NCBI GenBank assembly: GCA_024449915.1
Contig: JAMZAV010000026.1
Location: forward strand, 806,001 to 870,000
Length of the DNA stretch: 64,000 bases
Direction of reading: 5' to 3'
Source: Sweltsa coloradensis
Taxonomy: Eukaryota > Arthropoda > Insecta > Plecoptera > Chloroperlidae
Shown here: piece by piece, positions 35,295-45,615 of the stretch
Numbering within the stretch: position 1 is the first letter of the stretch
How the letters are laid out: the number at the start of each line of letters is the position of its first letter
Position numbers and translations under genes: made by a program
Notes under the pieces: generated by a model
Databases searched by the model: none
What the model was told of the DNA's origin: nothing
Seen by the model: the letters and a program-made list of their open reading frames with translations, nothing else

Positions 35295-35427
35295 CTGATG
35301 CGGGCCATGGACGTACCAGACGGCAACACTACCAGAGCGCCACGGGACTCCTCGACATCGGCGACTGCGATCCGCTCTCCAAGATACAGCTTACCTTCAA
35401 CCCTTCATCTTGCAGCATTGTACAAAG
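35295..35427 (+). other. exon-like module 2
   Basis: 133 bp between TTATTATTTCCAG and ACAAAG|GTGAG. Two frames are fully open. The frame from base 3 contains GRTRRQHYQSATGLL and LSKIQLTF, which parallels SVSEIQLTS in module 4 and TRRLHNPITGSLLL in module 5. The frame from base 1 contains MRAMDVPDGNTTRAP. CpG-rich relative to flanks. Coding status is not established. Confidence 0.5.
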
Positions 35428-35875
35428 GTGAGAAACTTTCACACTAATAAACTCCCTCTAAAACTATGAACTATACAGTAATTGCTTACTTAATAGTAAT
35501 AGTATTAAAATAAAATAATATCAATTAAGGGTCAATGTGTTGAGTTATTGAAAATAATTTACCCTTACGCTGAAGTTTTATTTATAGCAGCAGATTTTTT
35601 TTTGTTATTTCCAAATGTGATTTTTTTGTCTAGTACTAAACTGTCGATCTTGAGGTTTAAAAAAGAACCAACTAGTAACTGCCAAAATAAATATTCTGCA
35701 ATATGATGGGAAAAAATGATCACTTAAGAATTAAGATGTGTTCATAAGTTGGTTTAGAGTAGGCCTACAAGTACGTAGTTTGATTTATTCTTGTCCAAGA
35801 ATGAAAACTTGATGTAATATGTTGCTTAAAACACAAAGTTTAAATTGCTAAAAAATTCCCTTTCATCATTTGCAG

Positions 35876-36027
35876 TTGGTGTTTCCTTTCAAAGATGGCG
35901 GCTCAACCAGAACACAGGTCTCGTCGGGCACAACTCGTCGCCCTACGAACAGCGTCTCAAATATCTAGGTTAGGCCCTACCTTCCGGGCGTCAACGGTGA
36001 AGAGTTGACGACTGATGTACAACAAAG
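35876..36027 (+). other. exon-like module 3
   Basis: 152 bp between TTCATCATTTGCAG and ACAAAG|GTGAGT. Contains AAGATGGCGGC, a start codon in good context and also a YY1/Pho-like motif, opening a 37-codon frame (MAAQPEHRSRRAQLVALRTA..). Shares CAACTCGTCGCCCT and CAGCGTCTC with module 4, and CTACCTTCCGGGC-type sequence with module 6. The following intron start (AACTTGCC.ACATTCTAG) is also shared with module 4, so the duplication unit includes intron. Confidence 0.55.
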
Positions 36028-36333
36028 GTGAGTTAACCACTATCCTAATAAAATGTAGCCAAGTTGTAACTTGCCGACATTCTAGCCTTCTTTAACTGAA
36101 TCAGCCAATTTATTTATTGCTTCACAAAACCAGATTAAAACTTAATACATCATGTGTAAAATCATTGGATGGGTTGATTTTGAAGTCCTCTGCTTTAAAT
36201 AACCTTCTCAGCCACCAGTGGTGGATTGCTTAGTTGTTGTTTGTAGTAATTAATTAGCTTTGAATATTACTTGTCTGCCACTATTTTAAATCAAGTTTCA
36301 ACCACTAAACAAAATCCCATTTATCATTTGCAG

Positions 36334-36460
36334 TCTGAGCAAAGATGTCTGCACAACTTCAGAACAAGCGATCTCTGGCTCAACTCGTCGCCCTGCGATC
36401 AGCGTCTCGGAGATCCAGCTAACTTCAGAGCTTCGACAATGCAGAGTTGATTCGATAATG
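36334..36460 (+). other. exon-like module 4
   Basis: 127 bp between TTTATCATTTGCAG and ATAATG|GTGAGT. The ATG in CAAAGATGTCTGC opens a 25-codon frame (MSAQLQNKRSLAQLVALRSA..) aligned with that of module 3. A second frame is open across the whole block (KDVCTTSEQAISGSTRRPAI..). Exon and intron edges both resemble module 3. Confidence 0.55.
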
Positions 36461-36802
36461 GTGAGTTGATCTCTATCTGTCCTACCTAAAACAAGCCACT
36501 GTAACTTGCCAACATTCTAGCTCTCCTTAACTGTCACAGCTTATTGGCTATTGCTACCAGTTTTATTGTTCCACCTTCAGAAATGTGTAAATTGTAAAAA
36601 TTATAGTTAGGTACCGGTAGTTTAATTTTTGTGAAGTTCTCCACACACTAGTCGCCTGTGGTGGCTTCACTAGATTGCCCAGTTGTTTATTAGGCTTGTA
36701 TATTATCATCCACTGCCTGCTTTTAATAGCTAAGCTACGCTACGTAACTGGTAAACAAGTATACGTTTTAAGTCTTAATATTTTGTACTTCTTTGCTTCC
36801 AG

Positions 36803-36938
36803 ATAAAGATACCAGACGGCTGCACAATCCGATCACTGGAAGTCTTCTCTTACACAATCTGAGCTCAACGACTCCTCGCACACAACCACTAGAAGACTAC
36901 TAGCTTACCTCCAACCAACACGGCAGTGGGATTTCACG
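36803..36938 (+). other. exon-like module 5
   Basis: 136 bp between TTCTTTGCTTCCAG and TTCACG|GTATGT. Contains ATACCAGACGGCTGCACAA, matching module 2 (GTACCAGACGGCAACAC) and module 6 (CTACCAGTCGGCTATACGA). The corresponding frame closes after about 32 codons. More diverged than modules 3 and 4. Confidence 0.45.
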
Positions 36939-38145
36939 GTATGTTCACGATCACGTAAACCTAAAGTCCTTCTTGATACATGTTTGAGTAACTAGGCCGA
37001 TTTTTCCCACAAATTTTTTTTAACGTTGATACTTGATACAAATGACAAATAAATTCAATAAAGTTGTGGCACTTCCTGTCGATAAATTTTGTTTTGGTCA
37101 CCTACCTGGAATTTCCAATTCTGTCATTCTTCTGAGCAATCCCACTCTTTCTGAACTTTTAATCCTTTGCCAGGTCCGAACCACTTCAATCTTCTCCAAA
37201 TCGCTTGATTGAGCGAGCGTCTCCACTTGACTCTTATGGCTCGAATGTCTGTTTTTTTTTTCTGTTACTGCTTCGATACAAGTCGCACCGTTTCTCTGAT
37301 CGACCAGAAATTTTGCACACATGTACATACCACCTAGGCGGGTTGCTGTATAGTTTTTGAACAAAATCCGATCGTTGGTTATAAAAAATAAAAAAATAAA
37401 AATGTACCGATCGTTATGAAATTTTGCAGGGTCAATAAGTACAACATTCTCTCCTATTTTCCAAATTTTCAGCTAAATCGGTCAAGCTCTTAAAGACTTA
37501 TTGGTAATCATAATTCAAAAAATGATGTTAAAAATCCTAAGGAGGCAGTGAAGATACCAAGATACACTTTAGAAGGCATGACGTGAATTAGTACAATGCA
37601 AAGATGTTGGAATAGTAAATAGTGTACAATGTCAATATCCAGTTAGGCCTACACTGTGTGGTGGGCCTTATGGGAATGTCGTACTCGGGTCATGTTGCAC
37701 GTACCGGTGCTCGCTCAACAACGCGTCCAACTGAGCGTTTTCCTTGTTAAATTCCTTACACCTAGGCCCTACTTGATCTCGAAGATCCTTATTCCATATT
37801 CGGTTCCATCTGGTCTGCTTTTGTTGGCTTCTAGCCTCGTATCAATCTCTCCTAATCCAACACTAAACCAACCTCTAGGCACTATCATTATCAACCCAAG
37901 CTACAATGCTTTAAAAAAACTTCATGGCCACAGCTTGCTCAAGGGTCTCATCCAGTGTTGACAAAGTACAGTTTAGTTATTTTGATATATAATTCACAAG
38001 TTATTTCAAGACTTGCATGAGCACTTATGATTGTAATATTGTTGTGTGCCCTAAAACTTCATTAACAGAGGTCATTCATGAAGTTCTATATCCTAGGCCG
38101 AATGCGTTTCTACTATTTTAATTCTGTATGTGTTGTTGTCCCCAG
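36939..38145 (+). other. spacer between modules 5 and 6
   Basis: About 1.2 kb, longer than the other inter-module spacers (about 310-450 bp). No module-like block was found in it. Short ORFs on both strands are not protein-like. If the modules are exons of one transcript this is an intron. Confidence 0.35.
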
Positions 38146-38263
38146 ACGATGTCATACTGAGCTACCAGTCGGCTATACGACCCCAGCAAGACCGGCCTCG
38201 TTGCGCACAACTCGTCGTTGGTGACTGCGAGACGCGGTTACCTTCCGGGCTTCTACACTTACG
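38146..38263 (+). other. exon-like module 6
   Basis: 118 bp between GTTGTTGTCCCCAG and ACTTACG|GTAAGG. Shares CCTCGTTGCGCACAACTCGTCG with module 3 (CTCGTCGGGCACAACTCGTC) and TTACCTTCCGGGC. Open from base 3 to the end (DVILSYQSAIRPQQDR.. to GLLHLR). A possible further decayed copy (CCTTCAACC.CTTCATCT.GCAG) lies near 40513-40536. Confidence 0.5.
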
Positions 38264-39043
38264 GTAAGGTCACAGATGTTTTAACCTTACACTTGGGACT
38301 AGCAAAATCTCTTTGATACAAATAACAAAAGGACCAGGACTCAAACCCTAAGCAAAAGCTTATCAAAGGGATGTCTGTAAATGTAATACCCTAGTTACCT
38401 GGGTAGTAACTTCTCTGGATATTATATATATGCGCTAAAGACTTTGCATTACAGATATTGATGAGTTTGAACCGTACCGGTATCCATGCTTACCAGTTGG
38501 GTAACTGTTGCCCATTGACATCCCCACTTTATTTTAATTTTGAATGGTATGCCTACATATCATAATTTGGAAATAACTACTATGTACCGGTATTTGAATT
38601 AAAAGATTTTTGCTGTTACCAAGTGTTTTAAATTCTACAATATCCTTAGTACCACTAGTATCGTTACTATGGTACTCAAATAAACTGTAGCATGTATCTA
38701 TTTTTGTTGTCCCAAAGCTTAACCTTTTTGATGCTAGGATTTTTTTTACGAGTTTGACTTGTGTATTGTGCAGGCAACAACCAAGGTATTTAAAAAGGTA
38801 CGTTTATTCGTCACGATTCACTAGTCCTATGCCAGCATCGTAAAGGTTCCTTTGGTTGTTGTTTATGTAGTGTATGCGAGTGACACACATTTAAAGAGTT
38901 GCCGTCATGATAGTATTCCGGTGTATTACGTAAGGAATGCAGTACAGTTACACAATCGAATCCATAAAAAGCAAAGTATAACTTATCCCTGCTAAATAAT
39001 TAGCTAAAAACTAAGCAGGCCTAAATTTGTTTTGATTACCAAC
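38264..39043. other. non-coding stretch, no gene recognised
   Basis: AT-rich with short ORFs only. No repeat or exon-like block seen. Confidence 0.4.
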
Positions 39044-39939
39044 CAACCCTTGAAAATTGTGTAACAAATCAACTCGCACTCGTCTTTTAGTACTCGCTCC
39101 TAGTGGGAAGGTACTTTCGGCGGGAAGGCAAGGGGGGTTTGGGGGGCGGAGTCCCCCAACAATAGCGCCGCAGGCGAAAAATTTTGAGGTCAGGTTTTAT
39201 TAAAGAGCGTTTGGTGCGTTTTAGGATAACATAGCGGGCTTAATTCAGTACTGAAAAACTTCAGTATTTATACCGTGAAAACTCGTAAACCACTTGCAGA
39301 TAAGATAAGATAAGAACACTGATGGTACAAATCATATGCGCCGCATCAACAAAATGCCCAATGAGTCAATGACTTATGTTCGCGATCGCGTCTTACAATA
39401 ATGTGTCTGGCTGTTTACTCGACTCAAGTTTCCGCGACGTCTCATGTTGCAACGTCTTTCGATTCTTGAAACAATTTTCAAGAATAACCTTGAGTGACAG
39501 ACTGACAGTGTTGCTTGCGCAATAGCCTTGCAAACGAAGGCCTGAACACTACCCGTGCTGCTGCTGTCTCCTCCCGTTGTATCTCACGCTAGTCATCGTA
39601 CGGCTCGATCGAAAAACATCGCGAAAAAAAAAAGCGACGAAAACCGTAGGCCTACGCACGAGCGGCGAACACACGGAATCACAATAGCTTCGTCACACTC
39701 AACACACACTCCGCGGCTCCTACCACTCACCGGAATCACCAAGCAGACTTGCAGTTGCCTGCATGATCGTACAGAAGCCCACACCTAGCGGCGCCATTCA
39801 GTAACTAGATCCGGGCGGCGGGCGCTCGATTCAAATTCTCGCAAAAATGATATTTTGAAGCACGTCCATAAAAGTTACTCGCAAGAGCCAAATTGTCACT
39901 CGCAAAATGCAAGCGTGCGAGTGGGATTTTCAAGGGTTG
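39044..39939. mobile_element. hAT-type non-autonomous element (896 bp)
   Basis: Begins CAACCCTTGAAAAT and ends ATTTTCAAGGGTTG, a perfect 14-bp inverted repeat, with further complementary sequence (CTCGCACTCG / CGAGTGGG). Exact 8-bp target duplication TTACCAAC (39036-39043, 39940-39947). The interior contains GGGGGGCGGAGTCCCCC-type sequence and a CpG-rich tract (about 39540-39850) that would resemble a promoter island if read without the element context. The 77-codon ORF inside has no recognised domain. Confidence 0.9.
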
Positions 39940-39978
39940 TTACCAACACATGATTTTTAACCAGCGGTAAATAACCAT

Positions 39979-40320
39979 GCCAGCGGTTTAGCCACGGTCG
40001 TTTAACCGGTTCTCACTGGAACACCGAAGTTAAGCAACAGCGGGCGTGGTCATTGGTAGAGTGGGTGAACGCTCTGCCCTGAAACACACGTTACCGCTGG
40101 ATAGAGCAGACGAGGGGTCGAAACCTTGTGTGACGGCTTCGTTTTCCTTGACGTCTGCTCGGCAGTCCGGGTTAGTGGAGGAACCTATATGACTGTCAAA
40201 GTTACACCTTACTTTCGGATGGGACCTAAAGCCGTTGGTCCCCTTGGTACTTTTCGAAATGAGTAGGCTACGTGCCGGTATCGGGTTTCCCCTCCTCCAC
40301 TCTTCATCATCATGCATCAT
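39979..40320 (+). mobile_element. 5S rRNA-derived SINE, second copy
   Basis: Matches 31667-32040 closely. The 5S-like head keeps CACCGAAGTTAAGCAACAG, closer to real 5S rRNA than the first copy, and GAGTGGGTGAACG. The body has CTGCTCGGCAGTCCGG and GGTACTTTTCGAAATGAG. The typical tail (AAGCAATATCCAATCC) is absent, so the 3' end is diverged or truncated, and no target duplication could be assigned. Confidence 0.85.
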
Positions 40321-40411
40321 TGTTAATCATCAGTTACTTGTTATACTGGTCACTGTAAAATGGCATAATATGCTGTATGTGGCCAATTCATAAATTAAAA
40401 AAATATACATA

Positions 40412-40472
40412 TGCCTACATACATACGTACATATTTATTTACATACATACATACATCATACATACATACAAA
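40412..40472 (+). repeat. (ACAT)n microsatellite
   Basis: Imperfect CATA/ACAT repeats around ACGTACATATTTATTTACAT. The same core occurs at 41231-41318, so the two microsatellites may mark a duplicated segment. Confidence 0.85.
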
Positions 40473-40619
40473 CAGGTGATGAACCTGTTAGACCCTACTC
40501 GTCTTTTCCTTCAACCTCTTCATCTGCAGCCAAGAGCTAATATAGCACGTGTACCTGTGCTATAGCCAAGAGCTTGCAATTTGTAGTCTTGTTTCCTTTC
40601 GTTTTCGAATCCCAGTCAC

Positions 40620-40930
40620 AATTAGTAGGGCAGCCTCTCTCGTTGCCACGGGTCTTGGTTCAAATCCAGGGTAAGACATGGTTCTTTTGTCGCCAAGCAC
40701 AGAGTCTAGGAGGGAAGCCCCCTCACTGGTTAGTTGCTGTTGTGACTGCCACCTTTCTATCTCTAACCTTTTCTCTTTGTATGAATGAGAGGCACCTCGC
40801 CAGCAACAGCAGGAGGGGCAGCTTGTTCTCTTGTTGCAAGGGTCCCTGGTTGAATTCCAGGTAATCATGGATTCTTGTCCCTTAGCACCAGAGTTGGAGG
40901 GAAGCCCCTTACTGTCCTGTGCTGAGCGGG
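40620..40930 (+). mobile_element. tandem pair of tRNA-like repeat units
   Basis: Two units about 190 bp apart: GGGCAGCCTCTCTCGTTGCC.. with TTGGTTCAAATCCAGGG, then GGGCAGCTTGTTCTCTTGTT.. with CTGGTTGAATTCCAGG. Each is followed by a similar stretch ending GGAGGGAAGCCCC. B-boxes are degenerate. Probably decayed SINEs or a local duplication of one. Confidence 0.5.
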
Positions 40931-41230
40931 GTGTCCAGATGTAAGCTGTGTGATAGAAGTAACCTGGCTGATGAGCAACGTGCTGCAAATTTTAGCTTGC
41001 GTGCCCTACCACAGGTTTGTTGTGTCGAGTTTGTTGGATGTAAGTTATATTTTTAGTGGCCATCCATCCGCCTGAAGAGTCTAGGACGAAACCGGCGTCG
41101 TGATTAAGGTAACAACTTTAAATTAGCTACAGTTGTCATCAGCAGGTGAAAAGTTTTGTCGCCCCCAGCCCTTCAGGCTGGCTTTATGTTCTCTATGCTT
41201 TTCCAACTGTCACCCTTCTCCAATCTAAAC

Positions 41231-41318
41231 TAATACATACATAATAACAATACATACATAATAAATACATACATACATACATACGTACATATTTATTTAC
41301 ATTACATACATACATGCA
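41231..41318 (+). repeat. (ACAT)n microsatellite
   Basis: Imperfect ACAT/AATA repeats containing ACATACGTACATATTTATTT as at 40420. Confidence 0.85.
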
Positions 41319-42033
41319 TAGGCCTTCATAGAAAGTATTGTAGAACAACAACACTCCAGTCCACCTTCATTAACCCGACAATATTCAAACCATGCGAAAC
41401 AAGTAGGCATAATACAAGTTAAAACCAACCTTATTTTAGTAATATCTCACAAGACACTACTACACACATAAATTTAAAAAAAGTGGCTTTATAGATCCTA
41501 TTTGGTTAAAAGTTAGAAGTATTTATTGGGCATTACTTTTTCAAACATTATAATCATTTTAATTGGTGATTTTAATTAAGGATTAAATAAAATGTAAAAA
41601 AAAAACTTCAGATCATAAAATATACGGTAATACGTATCTGAATAATTTTTTATGCGGCGTATAGTTTAAACGAGACTAGGCCTACATAAAACCTATTAGC
41701 CACTTTTTTGATTTTACGTACGGTAGCGTTTTATACTTTTACGAGATGCGGTGGGTAGCATATCAGAACGAAGATTCAGTTATTTAAACCTGGGTAGTAG
41801 GTACCATAACCATAAGGGAGGTGAGTTGACCAACTTCAATTGAATGCGTTTTTTTATCATGATTTTTGCGTTATGTTGCTTTTAACGTCTAATCATGCAG
41901 TATATTGCTATTCAAGACGATGAGTGGTGATATATGACTATGAGGGTAACGGGACTAACGGACAATTATAAAAACCATGCCTTGTTAAAGCGTAGACCTA
42001 CTTTACTTCAGGTTTGTACTTTGTACAATGTAC
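41319..42033. other. non-coding stretch, no gene recognised
   Basis: No credible ORF or repeat. Confidence 0.4.
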
Positions 42034-42110
42034 ACCCGGCGTCAGAAGTAAATCAAGGGGTATCGTTGTATCTACAATACCCAGCCCTTGATTTACTTCT
42101 GACGCCGGGT
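42034..42110. other. 77-bp hairpin, 26-27-bp perfect stem
   Basis: Arms ACCCGGCGTCAGAAGTAAAT.. and its reverse complement at the right, plus a shorter inner pairing (GTAT/ATAC), leave a loop of about 13-20 nt. It lies 8 bp from the target duplication of the neighbouring hAT element but is not part of it. Size and shape are compatible with a tiny MITE or a small-RNA precursor, and nothing here decides between them. Confidence 0.65.
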
Positions 42111-42126
42111 TTACATGGCTCATTTG

Positions 42127-42604
42127 TAAGGGTGGGCGAACCTAGGTTTTTGACTTTCGAGCCGAACTCGAACTTTTGAACCAAAAATTTTCGAACTTCG
42201 AACTCGAGCCGAACTTTTGAAAATCTATTATTATTCTGTAACGAATAGACATTTATAAAATGCACAACGAGTGTGAATTGTGACGATCGAGCCAATCACA
42301 GATGCGCACCGCCTTCTAACAGATAGCTTCGTCGTGACGTCATGGCGTGACAAAACGAGAACTTTTTAAGGCGCTGGAACTTGGAAAATCAGCTGTTAGA
42401 AAAATCCAGTATGGCGATCGCTGCTTTGTTGTTTTATTACGCGAACGATGTATTCAATCAGTTTTTGGCGTAATTTCAAGACGAAGTTCGTTTAAAGTTC
42501 GAAGTTTTGATAAAAACCGAACTCTAGCTTAAAAAGTCGAGTCGAGCCGAACTTCAAAAAAAGCTCGGCTCGGGCTCGAGTTTTCGAACGTTCGCCCACC
42601 CCTA
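42127..42604. mobile_element. hAT-type non-autonomous element (478 bp)
   Basis: Ends TAAGGGTGGGCGAAC and GTTCGCCCACCCCTA (inverted, one mismatch). Exact 8-bp target duplication CTCATTTG (42119-42126, 42605-42612). Subterminal repeats of GAACTCGAGCC/CGAACTTC type on both sides. No transposase. Confidence 0.92.
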
Positions 42605-42612
42605 CTCATTTG

Positions 42613-43062
42613 TGAGCATAGTGAGTAGCAAGTACTCATTTGTCATTTCCCTGCCCTTAGAAAAATAGCTCTAGTATTCAATTTTTATTTGGTTAGGTCT
42701 CTACCGGACAAAGAACATTGTAGGCCTACTACGGACTAGGGCCTTCAAAGTCCAACTCGCTACCTTCCCGTGGTTTGGCCTGTGAGTAGGGGAGTAGTGT
42801 ATTCCCCAAAACTAAGGGCGAGCTCTGGCCCAACTGCAAAGAGAGCTCTCGCGCAACTTTTTATCTTACCTTTCTTCATTTACACAGCCTTACTCATATT
42901 TATTTTCTTCTTTCACTTTTTTCGTCTCCATACTTGCCGGCCCTCTCTGCAACGAGCACTCCTCCATTCCCACCCAGTTTAACCCATCCTATCCAACATC
43001 CTCGCTCCTTCCCATTAACCCCCCTCGTCGTCCCTTACGTTCCTCCCATTGGAAAGAACTTT
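42613..43062. other. non-coding stretch, no gene recognised
   Basis: Pyrimidine-rich on the plus strand around 42840-43010. The 70-codon ORF here is not protein-like. Confidence 0.35.
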
Positions 43063-43478
43063 CGTTTTCTGGCTCGTTGGTCTTGTGGTTAGCGTATCTG
43101 CTTCCAATGCAGAAGGTCCAGGGTTCGATTCCCGTCAAAGTCAGAAGTTTTTTAACTTCTGATTTGGACTTAAGTCCATCAGTTCTTGTCTTAGGAGTTT
43201 GTAAACAGTGACTTTGGAGCCGTCCTAGCAACGAAGCACATAATAAATTCAGAGTTCTGAATCGGCCTTGTTGATTCTGGCGTAGATCCGCGGGTTTTCG
43301 CACTGTCCATACCACTGATTGCTATATTTCCTATTCAAAATATCGATCATGGTTGGTTATCGCTCACTCGTCGATTGCGTCGGGGCCTACAGGGTTGGCT
43401 TGGTCGCTTTGATTTACTGTCTCCCACTGAAAATCAGTTATATATAACTGAGTGGGTAGACTCTAAATACAATTTATT
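43063..43478 (+). mobile_element. tRNA-derived SINE family B, full-length copy
   Basis: tRNA-like head at 43068-43142: box A-like TTGGTCTTGTGGTTAGCG, a perfect 5-bp anticodon stem TCTGC/GCAGA around a TTCCAAT loop, and box B GGTTCGATTCCC. A hairpin TCAGAAGTT/AACTTCTGA follows. The body matches 7298-7556 at high identity, ending in the CCCACTGAAAATCAGTT palindrome. Head and body are separable: heads also occur at 9236 (minus) and 43655, and a body piece at 45868. The acceptor stem does not pair, so this is not a tRNA gene. Confidence 0.8.
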
Positions 43479-43654
43479 TATGGTGGTAATCCACAATTAT
43501 GGAAAAAGAAAATTTGGAAGATTCCAATACAATTGACATGGGCACTGATAGCTTGATACTGTTGAGTGCCCTAAAACAACATTAACTAACTAACTACTAC
43601 GGACTACTACCAAATCGGTAGAAATGGCTCAACGAGTAGGCCTACTTTTTAAAA

Positions 43655-43885
43655 GTATTGCCTAATTGGCTGAGTCCCTGCTTCCAATGTGGAAGATCCC
43701 GCGTCAGATTCTCGCGTCATGCAGAAGTTTCTTTAACACATATATGGCATATCGCTTCTTACTTCTTTCTAATCACTTACCGCCGTTAGTGGCAATTCTG
43801 TCAATTCATCTCACCAGTCATACTCATTGGGCATGTGTGAATGGTGACTTTGGAGCCTTACAAGTATCGAAGCACATAACTGGGA
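43655..43885 (+). mobile_element. SINE family B, partial diverged copy
   Basis: Shares CTGCTTCCAATG.GGAAG, GCAGAAGTTT and later GTGACTTTGGAGCC and CGAAGCACATAA with the full copy just upstream, in the same order. B-box is decayed and the 3' body is missing. Confidence 0.55.
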
Positions 43886-44046
43886 AAACGCCCAAGTTGT
43901 ATGACGAGTGAGTTAGCCATGTGTTGAGTACTTGGGAACATTCCATTTCCTCCCCTTACATGAGGCTGGATTCAGCATGGTTCTTTCCTCCCTATTCTAG
44001 TGCCCTTATACCAACTAAAGTCAAAAGTCAAAACCCTATCGTTTAT

Positions 44047-44789
44047 TGGATGAGCGTAGCGAGCGAAGCGAAGATTCCATTCTACTACACTGGAGAAAAA
44101 AATCCGGAATGTTTTTTTTTTTCTTTTTGTATTTTTGTCTGTTTGTCCGCACGATTCCGGCTAAACCGATACTCTGATTGCTATAAAATTTTATGGAGGC
44201 CTTCGAAATCTCTGAACTTAGAACTGCCACGTTTTTGAGCGCAATCAAAAATTTTTTTCTCATGAAAATCGCAATTTTACAATTTTTTTTTATTTAAAAA
44301 AAAATTCTTTGACACCTACATGCTTTATCCGATTTTAATGATTTTTGCACAGAAACTTTATTTTATTAAGATATTCTTGTGAAATTTGAGCGCAATTGAA
44401 AAAATATTTATCATAAAAATCGAAATTTTACGGGGTTTTTTCTTTTTTTTAAAAATTCTTTGACTTATAACACCTACATGCTTTATCCGATTGTAATGAT
44501 TTTTTCGCAGAACCTTAATTTTATGAATTAATATATTAGTGCTAAATTTGAGCGCAATCGAGAAATTATTTCTTATAAAAATCGCAATTTTACGATTTTT
44601 TGATAACAATTACGATTAATAAATTAAAAAATTAAAGTTAATTTTTTATTTAATTTAATTAAATTTAAAAAAAATTCAACTAAGTAATGATTTTTCCACA
44701 GAACAACAGAAAATTTGCATAACACATGGCAGCTCAATGCACCAATTACGCTCATCCAACAACGCGGCGGGACTTAAGCGTTTTCCTAG
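44047..44789 (+). mobile_element. Helentron-like repeat copy A (743 bp)
   Basis: Starts TTGGATGAGCGTA (T flanking) and ends CAACGCGGCGGGACTTAAGC then GTTTTCCTAG, followed by T. The reverse complement of the 5' end (TACGCTCATCCAA) occurs not at the 3' end but about 30 bases inside it, followed by a small AACGC/GCGTT hairpin. Such asymmetric inverted repeats, a 3' hairpin and insertion between T residues are the features described for Helentron/Helitron2 elements. AT-rich interior, no Rep/helicase, so non-autonomous. Confidence 0.7.
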
Positions 44790-44879
44790 TACCTTATAAT
44801 ATCAATCAACTTAAATGCAAATGTTTCTGGGTACTCGAAACATGACATGCTCACTCGTCTCTAACGACTTTGGCGTTTT

Positions 44880-44990
44880 CCTAGTCTGTAGTTGGCTAAG
44901 GTGCCTGTCTACCCGGAATGTGGGAGACCTGGGTTTAAATATCGGTCGGATAAGATTTTTTATTTCTGGATTGTAGGCTATTTAAAAAAA
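44880..44990 (+). mobile_element. tRNA-SINE copy (fold-back family)
   Basis: Contains TAGTTGGCTAAGGTGCCTGT, GGAATGTGGGAGACCTGGG and the tail GATTTTTTATTTCTGGATTG. Follows directly on another copy of the GACTTTGGCGTTTTCCTAGT terminus (44866-44885), so a SINE sits at the edge of a Helentron-like end. Confidence 0.6.
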
Positions 44991-45114
44991 AAATGGAACA
45001 TGTTTTAAAATGAATACAATTACTATGGAAAACATAGCCGGTACAAAATACAAGAAAGAAAGAAGATTGCAAAGAATTCTCAAAAGTTTTCTCAATCTCC
45101 CAGCGGAAATTTTA

Positions 45115-45375
45115 GGGAACCTTCAGCGTGCAAGATTGGGCACACCTTGGTCACCGCCTGTCATTCTTACACGTTTCAGCCTGTATTTTCAATTTATTAT
45201 GTCTTGTAGGTTTACATTGCAATGGATTTTGCTCATAATGTTATCTGCACGCTAAACACTTGCACCGGAAGTCTGCCGTTCGGCCGCCTGGAGCGAACTC
45301 TGCTCACTTGCAGACAAAAAACGGATCTTGTGCCTTTTAACTTGCGTTGTAAGACTCGGCTGCTTCGCTCCCTCG
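45115..45375 (+). repeat. dispersed repeat, partner of 49765-50085
   Basis: Shares GCACACCTTGGTCACCGC-type sequence, TTTTCAATTTATTAT.TCTTG and the end TTGTAAGACT..GCTCCCTCGTCT with the minus strand of 49765-50085. Ends not defined. Confidence 0.55.
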
Positions 45376-45471
45376 TCTCATAAATTATTTAAAGTTGATG
45401 CAAATTAAGGTTTCGATTTGGGTCTGCCCGCGGCCGAATTGTGCCCCACCAATTTACTGCTATTTACCTAC

Positions 45472-45590
45472 TAGGGTTGTGCAAACTTGGATTTTTAATT
45501 TCAAACCGAACTTGAACTTTCAGAGGGGTTGTCAATTAAACTTCTTAGTTCTATTAAATATCAAACCAAACTCAAAATGATATCAAACGG
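45472..45590 (+). mobile_element. hAT-like end fragment
   Basis: TAGGGTTGTGCAAACTTGG followed by TTTCAAACCGAACTTGAAC resembles the left end and interior of the 48799-49562 element. No right end found. Confidence 0.4.
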
Positions 45591-45615
45591 TTATAGGTAA
45601 AATAAATAGTGATAA

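Noticed and set aside
37656..37961. 101-codon plus-strand ORF between modules 5 and 6
   Set aside because: No domain, no conserved composition and no similarity to the modules.
39555..39788. CpG island promoter or 77-codon gene
   Set aside because: Inside a hAT element with exact 8-bp duplication, and the ORF has no domain.
43068..43142. Functional tRNA gene with CCA anticodon
   Set aside because: Anticodon stem is perfect but the acceptor stem does not pair and a SINE body follows.
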